Below are positions 9,262 to 18,908 of a DNA stretch of 64,000 bases, piece by piece (position 1 is the first letter of the stretch; every line of letters starts with the position of its first letter). The notes below the pieces were generated by a model, which saw only the letters and a program-made list of their open reading frames with translations, was not told the origin of the DNA and ran no database searches. The stretch is from a bacterium (GTDB taxonomy: Bacteria; UBA8248), in NCBI GenBank assembly GCA_022828125.1, contig JAJEJD010000012.1:319309-383308 (forward strand), given 5' to 3'. Both the position numbers and the translations under genes were made by a program.

Positions 9262-10443
9262 ATGCCCAAAAGAAGCGAACTCAAACTCACCAAGCGCGCC
9301 GTCGACGCGCTCGAAGTCGAAGGCAAGGACGCCGTCTTCTGGGACCGGAACCTTGCCGGCTTCGGCGTGCGTGTCCACCCCACGGGTCGCAAGGTCTACG
9401 TGGTCCAGACCCGCGGGCCGGCGGGACCCAAGCGCGTGACGCTCGGCCGGCACGGGGAATTGTCGACCGACGAGGCGAGAAAACTCGCCGTCCCCATCAT
9501 CGACCGCATCAAGCGCGGAGAGCCTCCCACGCCCAAGCCGCCCGAACCAGCGCTCACCGTGTCCGGCCTGGCCGAACGCTTCATGCGGGACCATGTCGAG
9601 ACGCACCTGAAACCGACCACCGCCGCATCATACCGGTACCTCCTCAAAAAACACATCCTGCCGTCTCTGGGCGGAATGGAGATCGAACGGGTCGGGCGAG
9701 CGGAAGTCTCGGCATTGCACCACCGTCTTTGCGACACTCCCGATATGGCCAACAGTTCGCTCGGCGTCCTTTCCAAAATGTTCTCCCTTGCCGAGACGTG
9801 GGAGCTGCTCCCTCCCGGGAACAATCCCTGCCGCGCGGTGCGGCCCTACAGCATGCGCCGGCGCGAGCGCTTCCTGAGCGATGAGGAGTTCCGCCGCCTG
9901 GGCGGGACACTCAGGGACGCGGAGGCGGACGGATCGGTATGGCCGCCCGCGCTCGCCGCGATCAGGTTGTTGATGCTGACCGGGTGCAGGAGGAGCGAGA
10001 TACTCAACCTTCGCTGGGACGACGTGGACCACACGGCGGGGGAACTCAGGCTCCGGGACGCCAAGACGGGCCCTCGCATGGTTCCCCTGACGACGCCCGC
10101 CAGCCTTGTGCTGGACGACATCGCGCGCTCACCCGGAAACCCCTGGGTGTTCCCCGGGCGAAACGGGGCGAGTCGTCCCCTGGATATCACTTCCTACTGG
10201 AAACGCATCAGGGCCAGGGCCGGTCTCGATGACGTGCGGATCCACGATCTCAGGCATTCCTACGCATCGAGGGCGCTGGCGCTGGGCGAGGGTCTCACCG
10301 CGATCGGCAAGCTGCTCGGCCACGCCAAGGTATCGACCACGGCGCGCTACGCGCACCTGATGCGCGACGCGGAGAAGGCGGCGGCCGCCCGGGTGGGCGA
10401 CAGCATCGGAACCCACCTTGGCGCTCAGACCGCTCAAGAGTGA
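9262..10443 (+). CDS. Tyrosine recombinase/integrase (first of tandem pair)
   Basis: This 393-aa phage-type integrase has an N-terminal DUF4102-like arm-binding domain (AVFWDRNLAGFGVRVHPTG), a SAM-like core-binding domain (about 115-200) and a C-terminal catalytic domain. The catalytic set is complete: Arg in MLTGCRRSEIL, a Lys region before PLT, HDLRHSYAS, GHAKVSTT and the Tyr of ARYAHL. GGGGAGGAAAC directly precedes the ATG at 9262; an upstream in-frame ATG at 9217 has no site. It is the probable enzyme that integrates the island. The second integrase starts 26 bases after its stop. Confidence 0.93.
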   Translation: MPKRSELKLTKRAVDALEVEGKDAVFWDRNLAGFGVRVHPTGRKVYVVQTRGPAGPKRVTLGRHGELSTDEARKLAVPIIDRIKRGEPPTPKPPEPALTVSGLAERFMRDHVETHLKPTTAASYRYLLKKHILPSLGGMEIERVGRAEVSALHHRLCDTPDMANSSLGVLSKMFSLAETWELLPPGNNPCRAVRPYSMRRRERFLSDEEFRRLGGTLRDAEADGSVWPPALAAIRLLMLTGCRRSEILNLRWDDVDHTAGELRLRDAKTGPRMVPLTTPASLVLDDIARSPGNPWVFPGRNGASRPLDITSYWKRIRARAGLDDVRIHDLRHSYASRALALGEGLTAIGKLLGHAKVSTTARYAHLMRDAEKAAAARVGDSIGTHLGAQTAQE

Positions 10444-10469
10444 ATCAGGACGAGGAGGAAGAACCGGAT

Positions 10470-11639
10470 ATGGCGAAACTCAAGTACAGGACGCTCTCGA
10501 ACCGCATGGTCGGGAAGCTCGATACCGATAAAGAGACCGTGTTCTGGGACAGGGAGCTCACCGGCTTCGGCGTCAGGGTCTATGCCACGGGGACGAAGGT
10601 CTACGTCGCCCAGGCAAGAGGTCCCAGGGGACCCAGGCGCGTGGCGGTCGGCCGGTACGGGGTGGTCCATGCCGAGCAGGCGCGCCAGAGAGCGGCCATG
10701 ATCATCACCCGGATCAAGGCGGGCGATGAGGCGGCGCTCAAGCCGAAGAAGCCCGCCGGCGGGCCTACGGTGGCCGAACTCGCCGAGAGATATCTCGCGG
10801 AATACGCCGCGGTGCGGTGCAAGCCGAAGACCCTCGAGACGGTCCGCACGGCGGTCCGCAAGCACATCCTGCCGGCCCTGGGGAAGCTGCGGCTCACGGC
10901 GGTCGAGCGCGCGCAGGTCGCGGAGATGCACCAGCGGCTGTGCGCGACGCCTGTTGCCGCGAACATGGCGCTCCGCACCCTCTCCCTGATGTACCGCCTG
11001 GCCGGGGAGTGGGGACTCGTCCCGGAGGGAATGAACCCCTGCCGCTCGATCGCCAAACATCCCGAGCGCAGGCGGGAGAGGTTCCTGACGGACAAGGAAT
11101 TCACGCGCCTGGGACAAACGCTCGATGAGGTCGGGACAAGAGGAGGCGCCACGGCGCCCGCGGTGGCCGCCATCCGGCTCCTGATGCTGACGGGGTGCCG
11201 GAAGAACGAGATACTGAAATTAAGGTGGGAGGACGTGGCGCTAGAGGAGAATGAACTGAGGCTCCCCGACGCCAAGACGGGCGCGCGGGTGGTTCCGCTC
11301 TCGCCGCGGGCGGTGAAGCTCCTCGCGGAACTCCCGCGCGTCGAGGGCAATCCGTGGGTCATACACGGCAAGAGGCCGGGAACGCACATGACCGAACTCG
11401 ACGACGCCTGGCAGACCGTCCGGGCGCGCGCGGGTCTCTCAGACGTACGGCTTCATGACCTGCGCCATTCCTTCGCATCCAGGGCGCTGGCGCTGGGCGA
11501 GAGCCTGCCCATGATCGGGAAACTGCTCGGCCACGCCCAGGTCGAGACCACGGCGCGCTACGCCCATCTCTCTCGCGAGTCGGTGCGCGAGGCGGCGGAG
11601 CGAATCGCCGTTAGCATCGCTGCCGAAATCATGGGCTAA
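10470..11639 (+). CDS. Tyrosine recombinase/integrase (second of tandem pair)
   Basis: This 389-aa protein has the same architecture as its neighbour: DUF4102-like start (VFWDRELTGFGVRVYATG), core-binding domain, and a catalytic domain with MLTGCRKNEIL, HDLRHSFAS, GHAQVETT and ARYAHL. The pair look like diverged paralogues. GAGGAGGAA lies 9 bases before the ATG at 10470, which is why this start is preferred to the GTG at 10440 that overlaps the previous gene. Tandem integrases are common at island ends; they may act together or on different sites. All catalytic residues are present, so both may be active. Confidence 0.93.
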   Translation: MAKLKYRTLSNRMVGKLDTDKETVFWDRELTGFGVRVYATGTKVYVAQARGPRGPRRVAVGRYGVVHAEQARQRAAMIITRIKAGDEAALKPKKPAGGPTVAELAERYLAEYAAVRCKPKTLETVRTAVRKHILPALGKLRLTAVERAQVAEMHQRLCATPVAANMALRTLSLMYRLAGEWGLVPEGMNPCRSIAKHPERRRERFLTDKEFTRLGQTLDEVGTRGGATAPAVAAIRLLMLTGCRKNEILKLRWEDVALEENELRLPDAKTGARVVPLSPRAVKLLAELPRVEGNPWVIHGKRPGTHMTELDDAWQTVRARAGLSDVRLHDLRHSFASRALALGESLPMIGKLLGHAQVETTARYAHLSRESVREAAERIAVSIAAEIMG

Positions 11640-12190
11640 AATCGAAAAACCGCTCATGTGAAGTTAGGTAAGAAATCATGCCTCGAGCAGAGACCGTGAA
11701 TAAGAGTCCATGAGGTCTTGGCAAGATAGCTGAGTGACGAGAGCAGGACTTCGTATAGCTTCACCAAGTTACCACCACCAAAGAATATAGATTTTCGTAA
11801 ACGTTGCGAGAGAAATGTGCAGGACAAGTCAACTAAGTTCTTCGCATCAAGATCGCAAGTTCAAATCCTATCGCTACAAATTTTGAAAATATGATTTTCA
11901 GAACTTTCCCGTTTCTGGCAACACTATTTTCATAACTCTATTAATCATTGCAGAATACTAAGATGAGCATAGGTAGAAGTATGATTGGCATAGGTCTAGC
12001 AGTAAGCGACATACATCTGTGTGAGCGAATTCTAGCCAATTCTAGCCAAGTTTGTGCTTAACATATTGCTTACAAGGATACGTTAACAATGCTCACTAGA
12101 AGATGCTGCCGCTTTCGCGATTAAAACCTTGCCCATCGAAAATGCCTCTCTGATATGAAGACTACCCGTTATCGCCTTGATTCAGGACGA
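11640..12190. other. Intergenic, AT-rich; possible tRNA 3'-end-like remnant
   Basis: No gene is seen. Near 11849-11880 the sequence GATCGCAAGTTCAAATCCT followed by ATCGCTACA resembles the T-loop and acceptor end of a tRNA (GTTCAAATC), but the T-stem does not pair and no upstream arms are found. It could be an attachment-site fragment next to the integrases or chance. Confidence 0.25.
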
Positions 12191-13477
12191 TCAAGCTACA
12201 ACCGCTTCGCCCACGAATGGAGGGGCATCAGCCAATTTCTGGGCCTGGACTAGGACTAGACAACTACGTCGTGCACGCGTAAGCGCGTTATAGAGCAATC
12301 GCCTCTTTTGCTCATCATCGCTTGGGACCGTGTACGGCCATATGATGACAACGTGATCGAATTCCCGGTTCTTCGCTTGATGGATCGTCATCGCACTGTA
12401 TTCCGTACGAGCACGGCTCCCATAGTGACGCCGTGCCGCCAGCCCCCGGTCAATCTGCCGTTGGATTTCATTGGCCGTGAACTCGTCGGTGCCAAGAACA
12501 CGCCGCTGACGACCAATCCACTCCATAGAACTCTTCACTGCAGGCAAGTGGCTGTGTGGTTCTAGGTGCGCAAGCGCATCGGAGACGTTGCAGTTTGCAG
12601 GCATCGCCAAACCTTCCCATAGTGCATCGCGTTCGGCTGCATCACTGTTTTCCCATTCGATCGGGAACGGTCCATTGCGACTCTTTCCAAGTGGCCTCGC
12701 TCGCACAAGATCGACAATGTTGGTGGCGAAGCCGCGACGGGCCGGCGTAAGCACTGCGACATTGCCGCCGCGCCGCCAAGCGATGAAATTTGCCAAGTAA
12801 GTGGCTGCAAATTGGGGGCGGCCCGGTGTCACCGCCAATTTAAAGCTCCGTCCGTCCCGATCTACCGAGCGTCCATCTCGCACGGCCCGCGCCGCTTCAA
12901 GCAATTCGGCATCCTCAGTACGACGGCATGTATCAAGTTTTACAGGCTCGCAGAATTCCGGCAGCCATGTCTGAATCGGTATCGGGCGCAGGGTCGGGTT
13001 TAGGCATTGGAACTCATCGAAAGCTAGTAGGACATGACATGCTACCGCCGCTTCTTGGATCATCATGGATCGCTCGGTGCTAAGATCCTGCGCCTCATCG
13101 ACGACGATGAAAGGATAGGACGCACAGACCCAAGCGCTAACAGCAGGTCGGGCCAGCAAAGCAGCAGCGAGCGAGCAGGTCAAGTCAAAATTTCCTTCGG
13201 AAGGGATGGCATGACCGAGACTCCGGGCAAGTGACCGCCACCGCTGGCACAGCCGCCAAGCAAAGCTATCCAACGTCGACGCTTGGAACCGCCTGCTGAG
13301 CGCTTCGATCTCACGCAGCCGCGAATCGAGCCGCCGTCTCGATCCATGCATAAAGGTCAGCGCCAGAACGCGCTCATGGGAAGCCAGTGCATTCCTTTCG
13401 ACTGCACCTGCGAGTTGTTCCATCAGGCTATGGGTCTTCCCCGTACCGGCCGGACCTTCGAAGGCGGTAACGGTCAT
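12191..13477 (-). CDS. gajB: Gabija GajB-like UvrD/Rep-family helicase
   Basis: This 428-aa superfamily 1 helicase has Walker A GPAGTGKT (residues 8-15), DEAQD (127-131) as Walker B, and C-terminal motifs TIHQAKNREFDHVVII and YNALTRARRSCLVLV. The start overlaps the stop of the OLD-family gene by four bases (ATGA), so the two are translationally coupled. In Gabija, GajB binds the GajA tetramer and senses or processes DNA termini while GajA nicks phage DNA. It is a little shorter than the roughly 490-aa GajB of Bacillus cereus but keeps all core motifs. It is plainly horizontally acquired, with lower GC than the integrases. Confidence 0.88.
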   Translation of the reverse strand: MTVTAFEGPAGTGKTHSLMEQLAGAVERNALASHERVLALTFMHGSRRRLDSRLREIEALSRRFQASTLDSFAWRLCQRWRSLARSLGHAIPSEGNFDLTCSLAAALLARPAVSAWVCASYPFIVVDEAQDLSTERSMMIQEAAVACHVLLAFDEFQCLNPTLRPIPIQTWLPEFCEPVKLDTCRRTEDAELLEAARAVRDGRSVDRDGRSFKLAVTPGRPQFAATYLANFIAWRRGGNVAVLTPARRGFATNIVDLVRARPLGKSRNGPFPIEWENSDAAERDALWEGLAMPANCNVSDALAHLEPHSHLPAVKSSMEWIGRQRRVLGTDEFTANEIQRQIDRGLAARRHYGSRARTEYSAMTIHQAKNREFDHVVIIWPYTVPSDDEQKRRLLYNALTRARRSCLVLVQAQKLADAPPFVGEAVVA

Positions 13478-15282
13478 GGTCTAAAAACCAGACTAGACAC
13501 GGTATCGTCCCGCACTTGCTCGAAATACGGGGTAGTTTCACCAGCGCATACTTGAGCAAGCGCATGGAGCATGGTGCGTGCACGCTGCAAGCACGATGGA
13601 TTGTCAGCTAGGGCGTTGGCAATAACCTCATAAGCTATGAGATCGCCTTTCATCCCGTATCGGGTGCGTTCATAGGATTTCAGTTGCGCTACGAGTTCCG
13701 CACGATCACCAGTCACGCCGTCAAGTTCCCTGCTTAATCCCTCCATCACCTCAGCTTCATCCGCCTCAATTATCCAGCCAACCACATCTTCAATCATCCA
13801 TTCATCCGGCCAACAAAGCACCTTACCCACACCGGCAGTGGGCTCAGCCAACTCTCTCGCATAACGCTTGCCTTCCGTATCTCCGTCGACCAATGCACAG
13901 ACCTTGGGGTGTGCATTGCTGAGCATTTCGCAGGTTTCCTTGATCTTTGCATCGCCTGTCGGAACCAATCCGACCCGGACGCCAAACATGCACAGTTCCT
14001 CGGAATCCTTCTCAAGTTCTACAGCCCGCATCAAAAGGCTCAGCCAGTCGAAATCCAGCTTACCTTCCGGCACGATAATATATTCGCACATCATTGCCGC
14101 CGCCGTTTCGACCCGGTTGATCTGGAAGAGCTTGCGTATCGCGTTTATCGCATCTTGCCCAAGAGGTCGTTCAAGCATCGGTACTGCGCTGAGCATACCA
14201 CTGTCATTCCGGATAACGAGTAGATCCGTTGCATCGCAGTACCCTGCAACTAACGGTGAGTGTGTCGATACAATCGTTTGCGTTGAAAGTGATTGCAGAC
14301 GCGACAGCACTCGACGCTGTGCAGCTGGCGGAAGGTGGAGCTCTGGCTCCTCAAGCGCCATACAAAAACTCTCGCCGTTCTCGAGTCGTTTTTGTCCAAA
14401 GTGTAAGAGCAAGAACAAGACTTGCAGCGAAATCAAACCACTCCCTTCTCGCTTCGATGGCACAGCATGCTCCCCTCCGGTCAGGAAATGTGGCACGATG
14501 GATTCGAGCACGCTGTTACTGTCCGTTGCCGTCAGCCTCAGTTGCAGGTTGATGTCCAATCCCAGCAGATTCGTGATCTCAGCATTGACTTCATCTACAA
14601 TCGGCTGGATTCGTTCATCGTCTTCAAGCCGCTGTTGTGGACTGCGCAATCGGTCCCGTTCAGCAAGGACCGTTTCCGCTGGCAATCCTCCAGCAGTACG
14701 GATTACTCGTCTGAATAGTTCGGAGCCGAACGAAAGCATGCGATCCCAGGAGCGACTTGCGGGAATGAGGAAGAAGCCGACATCACGGATAAGCTTTGGG
14801 GGAACCGTGACAAAGCCTTCTTCCGCGAAAACATCGATACCCGAGTCATCGTGAAAATACCGAGCGGTCTCGACCTCTATGCTTTCATGATCAAATCGAG
14901 CGGCGAATGCGATCTGGCACGCAAGCGATTGGTTCTTATGCGTTTGCTCGGCGACCACTTCTCCCGTCTGAGGGTCGAACCATTTCGGAACGCCACGTCC
15001 ATCACGGAACCAGTCAGGGTGTGCTGTAAAATCCTCCGGCTCGAACCCCGTGATCGTTGCCAAGATGCTAATCCGATCAGCGGGTTGAGGATTCGATCCA
15101 AAAAAATCGTGCTCGGTCAAGGTGCGCACCAGACGCTCCCGGCCCAGCACGAGCGCTAGTGCCTCAATGATCGTGGTTTTACCACTGTTGTTAGGGCCTA
15201 TCAGAACGGTGTGGTTATGAAACTGTATTGTACCCGACCGGATTCCCCGAAAATTCTCGATCTTAAGCAGTGCGACTTGCAA
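13474..15282 (-). CDS. gajA: Gabija GajA-like OLD-family ATPase-Toprim nuclease
   Basis: This 602-aa protein has an ABC-type ATPase with FRGI near the start, Walker A GPNNSGKT (29-36), signature region REGSGLISLQVL (about 278-288), Walker B CMALEEPELHLPP (307-319) and STHSP (339-343). A C-terminal Toprim domain follows, with Glu406 (VPEGKLDFDW) and Asp466/Asp468 (ALVDGDTEG). This is the class 2 OLD layout of GajA. It begins at TTG with AAGGAG 5 bases upstream. With the coupled helicase it makes a complete Gabija anti-phage pair. All catalytic residues look intact. Confidence 0.9.
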   Translation of the reverse strand: MQVALLKIENFRGIRSGTIQFHNHTVLIGPNNSGKTTIIEALALVLGRERLVRTLTEHDFFGSNPQPADRISILATITGFEPEDFTAHPDWFRDGRGVPKWFDPQTGEVVAEQTHKNQSLACQIAFAARFDHESIEVETARYFHDDSGIDVFAEEGFVTVPPKLIRDVGFFLIPASRSWDRMLSFGSELFRRVIRTAGGLPAETVLAERDRLRSPQQRLEDDERIQPIVDEVNAEITNLLGLDINLQLRLTATDSNSVLESIVPHFLTGGEHAVPSKREGSGLISLQVLFLLLHFGQKRLENGESFCMALEEPELHLPPAAQRRVLSRLQSLSTQTIVSTHSPLVAGYCDATDLLVIRNDSGMLSAVPMLERPLGQDAINAIRKLFQINRVETAAAMMCEYIIVPEGKLDFDWLSLLMRAVELEKDSEELCMFGVRVGLVPTGDAKIKETCEMLSNAHPKVCALVDGDTEGKRYARELAEPTAGVGKVLCWPDEWMIEDVVGWIIEADEAEVMEGLSRELDGVTGDRAELVAQLKSYERTRYGMKGDLIAYEVIANALADNPSCLQRARTMLHALAQVCAGETTPYFEQVRDDTVSSLVFRP

Positions 15283-15502
15283 GGACTCTCCTTCGATTTC
15301 CTTTAACGTCCTACATAACTAAATTTACCATGCACGATTGTCAAAACCAATACATTACTTTCGTTCGAATCCAGATTAAGAGAAAGTAGTTTTCGGTTCT
15401 GAGATACTATTAAAGGCGTGGCGGTCGATGAGCCATTATTACCAGACAACATAACTACCTAGAGCAGTTCTTTGCTTCTACTACGAGGAGACATCCAGTT
15501 TA

Positions 15503-16021
15503 ATGGGGCAGGATGATTGGATCAAAAAAGAAATCGAGAGCGAACTCCTTGACGCGTTTGTCGATAGTTACAGCCTAATAACGAGCCGAGTAATTGACGA
15601 AATCGAGTCTTCCGAAAATCCCGATTTTCTCGCCATGATTGATGGCCAGCGTAGCGGCATCGAAGTTGCCGAACTTCGTGCCGGTTCTGAGCGTGAACCA
15701 TACGACTACATCGCAGAAGCATGGCGGATCGCCGAAAAGAAGCATATTAGTTACAACAAACGCGGACTGTTTTCGATACCTATATTCCTCGTATTCTTTG
15801 CTTCTGAACACCCATTATACGAATTTTACAAAGGTATAGCCGATATACCTCTTGAGGATTTTAACGACCTTGGTTTCTCAGAGGTTTGGTTAGCCGATCT
15901 GAATGAGGAGTACTTCTCTTGTCGTGACCCCCGCAGACCCGCTGACTTATATTGCATAAGCCCCGAAGAATGGCGGGGATTTCACCGATACGGCAATTGG
16001 GGACGAAAGCCCTTTGGTTGA
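15503..16021 (+). CDS. PD-(D/E)XK nuclease-like small protein, unknown function
   Basis: This 172-aa protein contains ENPDFLAMIDGQRSGIEVAEL at about residues 37-57. This matches a pattern (PDF, turn, then GIEVxEL) seen in PD-(D/E)XK-fold proteins, where Asp and Glu would bind metal; the usual Lys after Glu is replaced by Ala here, so activity is uncertain. C-terminal SPEEWRGFHRYG is Trp/Tyr-rich. It faces away from Gabija and is probably an independent unit. GAGGAG lies about 11 bases before the ATG. It could be an orphan effector or nuclease-fold sensor in the defence block. Confidence 0.6.
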   Translation: MGQDDWIKKEIESELLDAFVDSYSLITSRVIDEIESSENPDFLAMIDGQRSGIEVAELRAGSEREPYDYIAEAWRIAEKKHISYNKRGLFSIPIFLVFFASEHPLYEFYKGIADIPLEDFNDLGFSEVWLADLNEEYFSCRDPRRPADLYCISPEEWRGFHRYGNWGRKPFG

Positions 16022-16361
16022 TTCCTAGCTACTTGACCCGCATCCACACCAACATACCAAACTTAGTTTCCGGGACACTGGCGTGAACAAGACTAGGCCT
16101 TTCATCAAGGGTATTGTTCTCAACCTCAGTGAAGTTCGAAACCAACCGATTAATTTACTTGAGCGCGCCGCACGTTGTTGCTCAAGCAAAATCCCACCGA
16201 ACTGATGCCACCATGCTTAACTTTGGCTCCCGTCATCTGCATAGTGGGATACATGCAATCTACGGCTGCATTCATATGCGTCTCGCGATAGATATAGAAA
16301 TTCTCTCAACCGACGCTACGGTCTGAAGTTGGCTATTCGAAAAGGTATCTTGTATTTCATT
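16022..16361. other. Intergenic between convergent genes, nothing recognised
   Basis: These 340 bases lie between two convergent genes. Short open frames lack ribosome sites and family features. No strong terminator hairpin is seen. Confidence 0.4.
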
Positions 16362-18380
16362 TTAGTCAACCAAAACTGTGACACCGCTTGCCATTAGCCT
16401 GTCCTTGTATTTATTACTTTTTACGACCTTATATTCAACTCTACTGCCGGATACTCTAAGGTGCCACGGTACCGCCCTCATTTCGCCTTCATGCACAAAA
16501 ATCTTGTCGCCAATTGCTCTCTCGATAAAACCGTAACGTTTCCATTCGTCATACCATAATATCTTACCACTCTCCTTCATCCCTTCCTTGGGCTCATCCA
16601 TCATCTTGGTTTTGCCACGGTTAGGACTTATAGAATGTACAGTGCTTACCAAGTATTCTGTGAACGCTCGCAACCTATGAGGAGGATTCCGCTGTAAGCC
16701 CTGTCGGTTCTGTGCATTGAATTTGTTTAAACAATCGTTGAGGATGTCTACTGCTGACTCACATTCTCTGGAGCATTGGTCAGGATCGCGGAGCACGGCC
16801 ACGATTTTTAGAGAATAACTCGATATTTTGTTGTTATTAAGATTCGGAGCCTCTTTCCCGCCAATGAGAATGCGCAGCAACATAAGCAATTGATGTTTGT
16901 AGTGCCGCACTGAGCGCTCTGAACGATTTGCGTTGAGCCAGTTTTCCACCATCAATAAGCCTACGCCGCTTGCATAATAAGGTGCTGGCTTGTGATCTTT
17001 TAGAAAAATTTTCCCATTATAGGATTGTAGCAGTTCTCCATAGTACCGCGGATGACTGTGTGGTTCATTCAAAAACATCCCCACAAACGACTTAATTTGT
17101 CCAGTTAGCGTAACAATGTTCTTTGGATCAATATTGTCCATCAAGAATTGTTTAGACCGCCTTTCGTAATACATACGATCTTCAGGGCCGCGAGGTCTTT
17201 CTTGTATATTGTAGAAATCCTCCAATTCTTTATGGAACGACGTTAGTGATTCCAACGCTTCTGGCAAAACTGCGGTTTGTCTATTAGTAGCCTTAATGAC
17301 TTCATTCACAATCTGACTATCAGTTGTCGCTACTAACTTAACGGGAATAAAGATATTTGAATCAATATAGTGTTTATTCTGAAATAGTATGTGTGTGGTT
17401 TGGCAACCGTTAACAATTTGAAAATCACGGATAGTGAAAATATCACCCCGACGATTTATTGAGCGCGCTGTTATCGTTACACCATTATTCAACAATGGAA
17501 AATTTCGACGAACCAACTGATCAGAAAGCGTATTCCTGATATCTTTGTTTACCGGATTGTTTCCTTGGAAATCTCTCACATTATCGAAAAATAGTTCCTT
17601 ATTTAAGTCGCCGTCATCGTTAGAAACAAGCTTGATAAATTCATCGCCAGGCATTAGACCTATATAGGCATCTTCAACACCATCTATCTGCGGAAATACC
17701 GCCGTTTTACTGAATTCGATCTGACGGTCAACGCTTTTCTCCAAATCACGATAAATTGTCTTCAGTTGTTCCGCATCCACTGCGTTTGGGCTTACGGTAG
17801 AGAAGATATTCAATTGTTGAAGATGATCCTTGCACGCTTCTAGGCGACCGGCTGGATCACGCTCATTCATCCATTTGCCAGAAGTCGCGTAATATAGATA
17901 GCATTGGGGGTTTTCTTGCATCTTAATGGTCTGACCGAAAATAAATTTCGTTAACTCAATAAATTGTAAAATTTCCTCGTTAAATACAATTTGTGGTTGT
18001 TTACCGAGAACAGCGGAAAAAAACTGTTGAACCCCAAAAGTAAACTGACCTATGGCTGACGAGTTAAATTTATTGGATGATTTTGCCTGAATAAATATTA
18101 ATTCGACATCTAAACGCCCCAGTGTGTCGATGAAGAATTCCACGTCCTCCTTCGTTCGCGCAGGTCGGCCGTTCACGAGAATACCAATAGCGTCAATACC
18201 ACCATCATTGCTCCCGCCAACTAGAGGTATGTCATCGATTTCTTTTACTTCCCACTGATGAAATTTCCTGAAAAGTGATGAGGACACGAAGAGTTCGAAG
18301 AGTTCTCCATCTTGCAGATGAGTTAGGCTGCGACTTGTCGCAAAACTCTGTACAAAACCGTCTAAAACCAGATCTTTCAT
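16362..18380 (-). CDS. AIPR-family protein with C-terminal cold-shock domain
   Basis: This 672-aa protein has three parts. Residues about 55-105 hold NDGGIDAIGI and then ELIFIQAKSS, a D...Q-x-K pattern of Mrr-like PD-(D/E)XK nucleases. The centre carries the AIPR signature: RNFPLLNNGVTITARSI and FQIVNGCQTTH. AIPR proteins are named for abortive-infection phage resistance. The last 68 residues (about 605-672) form a cold-shock/OB domain: GKILWYDEWKRYGFI (RNP1-like) and DKIFVHEGEM (RNP2-like). I chose the ATG at 18380 because AAGGTGA lies 5 bases upstream; a TTG 24 bases earlier has none. Cold-shock domains bind single-stranded nucleic acid. Confidence 0.82.
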   Translation of the reverse strand: MKDLVLDGFVQSFATSRSLTHLQDGELFELFVSSSLFRKFHQWEVKEIDDIPLVGGSNDGGIDAIGILVNGRPARTKEDVEFFIDTLGRLDVELIFIQAKSSNKFNSSAIGQFTFGVQQFFSAVLGKQPQIVFNEEILQFIELTKFIFGQTIKMQENPQCYLYYATSGKWMNERDPAGRLEACKDHLQQLNIFSTVSPNAVDAEQLKTIYRDLEKSVDRQIEFSKTAVFPQIDGVEDAYIGLMPGDEFIKLVSNDDGDLNKELFFDNVRDFQGNNPVNKDIRNTLSDQLVRRNFPLLNNGVTITARSINRRGDIFTIRDFQIVNGCQTTHILFQNKHYIDSNIFIPVKLVATTDSQIVNEVIKATNRQTAVLPEALESLTSFHKELEDFYNIQERPRGPEDRMYYERRSKQFLMDNIDPKNIVTLTGQIKSFVGMFLNEPHSHPRYYGELLQSYNGKIFLKDHKPAPYYASGVGLLMVENWLNANRSERSVRHYKHQLLMLLRILIGGKEAPNLNNNKISSYSLKIVAVLRDPDQCSRECESAVDILNDCLNKFNAQNRQGLQRNPPHRLRAFTEYLVSTVHSISPNRGKTKMMDEPKEGMKESGKILWYDEWKRYGFIERAIGDKIFVHEGEMRAVPWHLRVSGSRVEYKVVKSNKYKDRLMASGVTVLVD

Positions 18381-18908
18381 TTTTTCACCTTGATTGGATT
18401 TCAATATTTCGAAAGAAAAGTGGGAGGCCCCATATTTACCAATGCATGTTTAATTGCTTGAGTAGCGTAATTATACAAAATGCTGAATAACAAGACCAAG
18501 AGGTTTCCAGAAAACGTCTTGGAAGTCTTCGGCGACGATCAGGGATATTCCTTGTCGTGCTCTTCGGAGAGATGGCTCCCAAAATAATGTCCCGACATTG
18601 CGTGAGACTTCCCAGACTGCGTTTTGTTCCTTTCCTCCGTTTTGCCCCGTCGTCCGGTTCGGCCGCCGCGCAATACCAGGAGCGAGCGACACTGCATGGA
18701 GGTCTTCTCCCGCCGGTTAGAGTGCAAAACATGCTCAGAAAATAGACCGCCCGCGTCACAGTCTAGAAACTTCCAGTTGTTCGCCGCTGGCAAGTGGTGC
18801 TGAGCCGAGGGTTTGGCGGTTGACCCGGCAAAAGGACACACGAGGTTGTCCGAGCACATGACTGGAAGTGCTCTAAATGACGACATGAACGCCTACTATA
18901 GTAACCTG
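18381..18908. other. Intergenic, no gene recognised
   Basis: Open frames here are overlapping, of odd composition, and have no ribosome sites. The first 100 bases should contain the promoter for the AIPR gene. The rest may be decayed sequence. Confidence 0.4.

Noticed and set aside
18436-18759. Minus-strand open frame between the AIPR and glycosylase genes
   Set aside because: No ribosome site, odd composition, and overlaps other frames of equal length; no recognised family.
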